Positions 5,698 through 7,271 of a stretch of 7,271 bases of DNA are shown piece by piece. Position 1 is the stretch's first letter; the number at the start of each line of letters is the position of its first letter. The stretch is from an uncultured Ignavibacteriota bacterium (lineage in GTDB: Bacteria; Bacteroidota; Ignavibacteria; UBA10030; UBA8401). The notes below the pieces were generated by a model. It ran no database searches and was not told where the DNA came from. It worked only from the letters and a program-made list of their open reading frames with translations. Location: the NCBI GenBank assembly GCA_903907305.1, contig CAIVNT010000064.1, forward strand, positions 1 to 7,271, read 5' to 3'. The translations under genes and the position numbers were made by a program.

Positions 5698-7271
5698 TCA
5701 GAAAGAATGTCCATTGGAATCTGCGGGGCCATGCAGAATACGGTAGATGGTGGAGAGCACGTTCTCAATGGAGAATGGCTTCATGATGAATTCTTTTGCG
5801 CCGAGCAACAGTACTTCTTTCACCTGCTCATCATTTGTTGCGCTGGCAGCGATGATCGGCAAGGATGGATTTATCTTCATCAGCGCGCGTGTTGTTGCAA
5901 TTCCGTTCATGATCGGCATACGCATATCCACAATGGCGAGATGGATCTCATCCTTGTGATTCAGATATGTTGCGATCCCTTCCGCGCCGTCGAATGCCGA
6001 GAATACTTTGTAACCATAATTCTCAAGGACAAGACGCGAGATATCGTGCAGCACGGCTTCGTCATCGATAAACAGAATACCTTCGGTGTTGTTCACCGGG
6101 ATATTCATCCATTCGTTCTTCTTCTCCGTTTCTTCCTCTTTCACCTGTTCTGCACTGAACATGATAGTGAATTCAGTTCCCGCACTGACAGCGCTCTTCA
6201 CGGAGAGGAACGCATGATGTTGTTGAATGATGTTGGCCACTGTTGCGAGCCCCAAGCCGGTACCGGCGTCTTTCCCTTTCGTTGTGAAGAAAGGATCGAA
6301 TATCTTCTCCATCACTTCGGCGGACATACCCGCTCCCGAATCGGAAACGGAGACCGTGACGTATGCACCGGGTTCCAGAAGATCCTTCCCGAATTGCAGC
6401 GGAGCATCGAGTAGGGTATTATGCGCATCCAGCCGGATGGTGCCTCCGCCCGGCATCGCGTCGCGCGCGTTCACGCAGAGATTCAACAGTACCTGATGAA
6501 TCTGTGTCGTATCCCCTTTGACCATCCAAAGATCCGTGTCATAATCAAGCCTCACGGCGATGGAATCAGGAAAGGTCTGTTCGATGAGCTGTTTTATTTC
6601 CCGCAGAAGATATTTTGGCTGGAAGGGATGATGCTTCCGTTCCAGACCTTTTGCAATGACGGTCACCTGTTTCACCAGATCGATTCCGCGGGTGACGATC
6701 TCGACAAGATTGTTCAGGATCTTCCGTGAGCGTTCATGTGCCGGATCCTTAAGCAGCAGTTGAACAGAAATAAGGACGGGGCCGAGGACATTATTCAGAT
6801 CGTGCGCGATGCCGCTTGAGAGAAACCCAATATTCTCCAAACGTTGAACGCGCATCATCTTCTCCTCATTTTTTTTCCGTTCGGTGATATCGCGGATCGT
6901 CACGATAATTCCTTTCACCGAAATTTCAGCGCTAAGATCCTTCGCCAATACATCGGACACTTTCACCGAACCGTCCGTGTGATGCCACCGGCATTCCACG
7001 GAATTGGTCTGTGCATTCTTTTCGATACACCCGGCAATGTATGATTTTAATGCCGGAAGATCTTCGGGGACGATAAATGAAAAGATGTTCTTCCCCCGAG
7101 CTTCGTTGAAGGACCATCCCCAAAATTCGACTGACGACGGCGTAACATAATCGATGATCCCTTCGGTGTTGATGACGGCGATAGTGTCGAGAGAATGCTC
7201 CATCAAGGCGCGGAGCCGGTCACGGTGGAACTGCTCCTGAGATTCCGCCTTCGCAAATCGCTGATGGATCG
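5698..7271 (-). CDS. Hybrid sensor histidine kinase, PAS-HisKA-HATPase-receiver, 5' end outside the window
   Basis: This two-component sensor autophosphorylates on His and can pass the phosphate to its own receiver. Counting from the internal TTG at 7206 as residue 1: PAS about 5-112 (AVINTEGIIDYVTPSS, closing with GIIVTIRDITERKK); HisKA with FLSSGIAHDLNN, H135; HATPase with N-box LNLCVNARDA (241-250), DSGAG (289-293), FDPFFTTKG (303-311) and TGLGL (316-320); and receiver about 376-492 with acidic pair D381/D382, phospho-acceptor D427, S455 and K476. No output domain or HPt follows, so a separate phosphotransfer or regulator protein is likely. The frame stays open upstream of 7206 to the window edge, reading a charged helical linker (AESQEQFHRDRLRAL), so TTG 7206 is not the real start and further sensor domains probably lie beyond. 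No transmembrane segment is visible. It converges on the oligopeptidase gene, and its partner is not in view. Confidence 0.93.
   Translation of the reverse strand, partial: IHQRFAKAESQEQFHRDRLRALMEHSLDTIAVINTEGIIDYVTPSSVEFWGWSFNEARGKNIFSFIVPEDLPALKSYIAGCIEKNAQTNSVECRWHHTDGSVKVSDVLAKDLSAEISVKGIIVTIRDITERKKNEEKMMRVQRLENIGFLSSGIAHDLNNVLGPVLISVQLLLKDPAHERSRKILNNLVEIVTRGIDLVKQVTVIAKGLERKHHPFQPKYLLREIKQLIEQTFPDSIAVRLDYDTDLWMVKGDTTQIHQVLLNLCVNARDAMPGGGTIRLDAHNTLLDAPLQFGKDLLEPGAYVTVSVSDSGAGMSAEVMEKIFDPFFTTKGKDAGTGLGLATVANIIQQHHAFLSVKSAVSAGTEFTIMFSAEQVKEEETEKKNEWMNIPVNNTEGILFIDDEAVLHDISRLVLENYGYKVFSAFDGAEGIATYLNHKDEIHLAIVDMRMPIMNGIATTRALMKINPSLPIIAASATNDEQVKEVLLLGAKEFIMKPFSIENVLSTIYRILHGPADSNGHSF

Noticed and set aside
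5707..6414. A 235-codon plus-strand open frame opposite the kinase gene
   Set aside because: It is antisense to the HATPase and receiver domains, and its Cys/His-rich translation matches nothing.

Overview
The window looks like an ordinary chromosomal stretch from an environmental bacterium of the Bacteroidota/Ignavibacteriota (FCB) kind. This is an inference from several signs: intermediate GC content, a lipoprotein with an 'LISC' lipobox followed by a charged/Ser/Thr/Asn/Pro linker, short-period intergenic repeats of a type common in such genomes, candidate TTG-N20-TAnnTTTG-like promoters, and two long genes without a visible Shine-Dalgarno sequence. The phylum call is moderate at best.

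Layout. Positions 1-239 hold the 3' part of a small GIY-YIG nuclease-like gene. It carries two in-frame stop codons in an otherwise well-kept reading frame, so it is probably a recent pseudogene. A weak stem-loop follows. At 331-1707 (+) lies a complete class-3 aldehyde dehydrogenase. Positions 1708-1892 form a gene-free repeat patch made of a 9-nt-period array, an 8-nt-period array and a GC-rich hairpin. At 1893-2798 (-) is a lipoprotein with a probable Ig-like domain and an unrecognised beta-rich C-terminal part. It is divergent from a small STAS/SpoIIAA-like protein at 2968-3342 (+), and candidate promoters for both lie in the 169-base gap. At 3496-5481 (+) is an M3-family zinc oligopeptidase of the thimet oligopeptidase/oligopeptidase A type. 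At 5698-7271 (-) is a hybrid sensor histidine kinase (PAS, HisKA, HATPase, receiver) whose 5' end runs off the window. The 216-base gap between these two convergent genes holds a short AT-rich repeat and three strong stem-loops, at least one a convincing bidirectional terminator.

The genes do not form an obvious pathway: aldehyde detoxification, an envelope lipoprotein, a small STAS-like protein, cytosolic peptide turnover and a two-component sensor sit side by side, mostly as separate transcription units. I do not see a new defence, mobile or biosynthetic system here. The points most worth a second look are the doubly interrupted GIY-YIG gene, the composite intergenic repeats and the unassigned C-terminal region of the lipoprotein.
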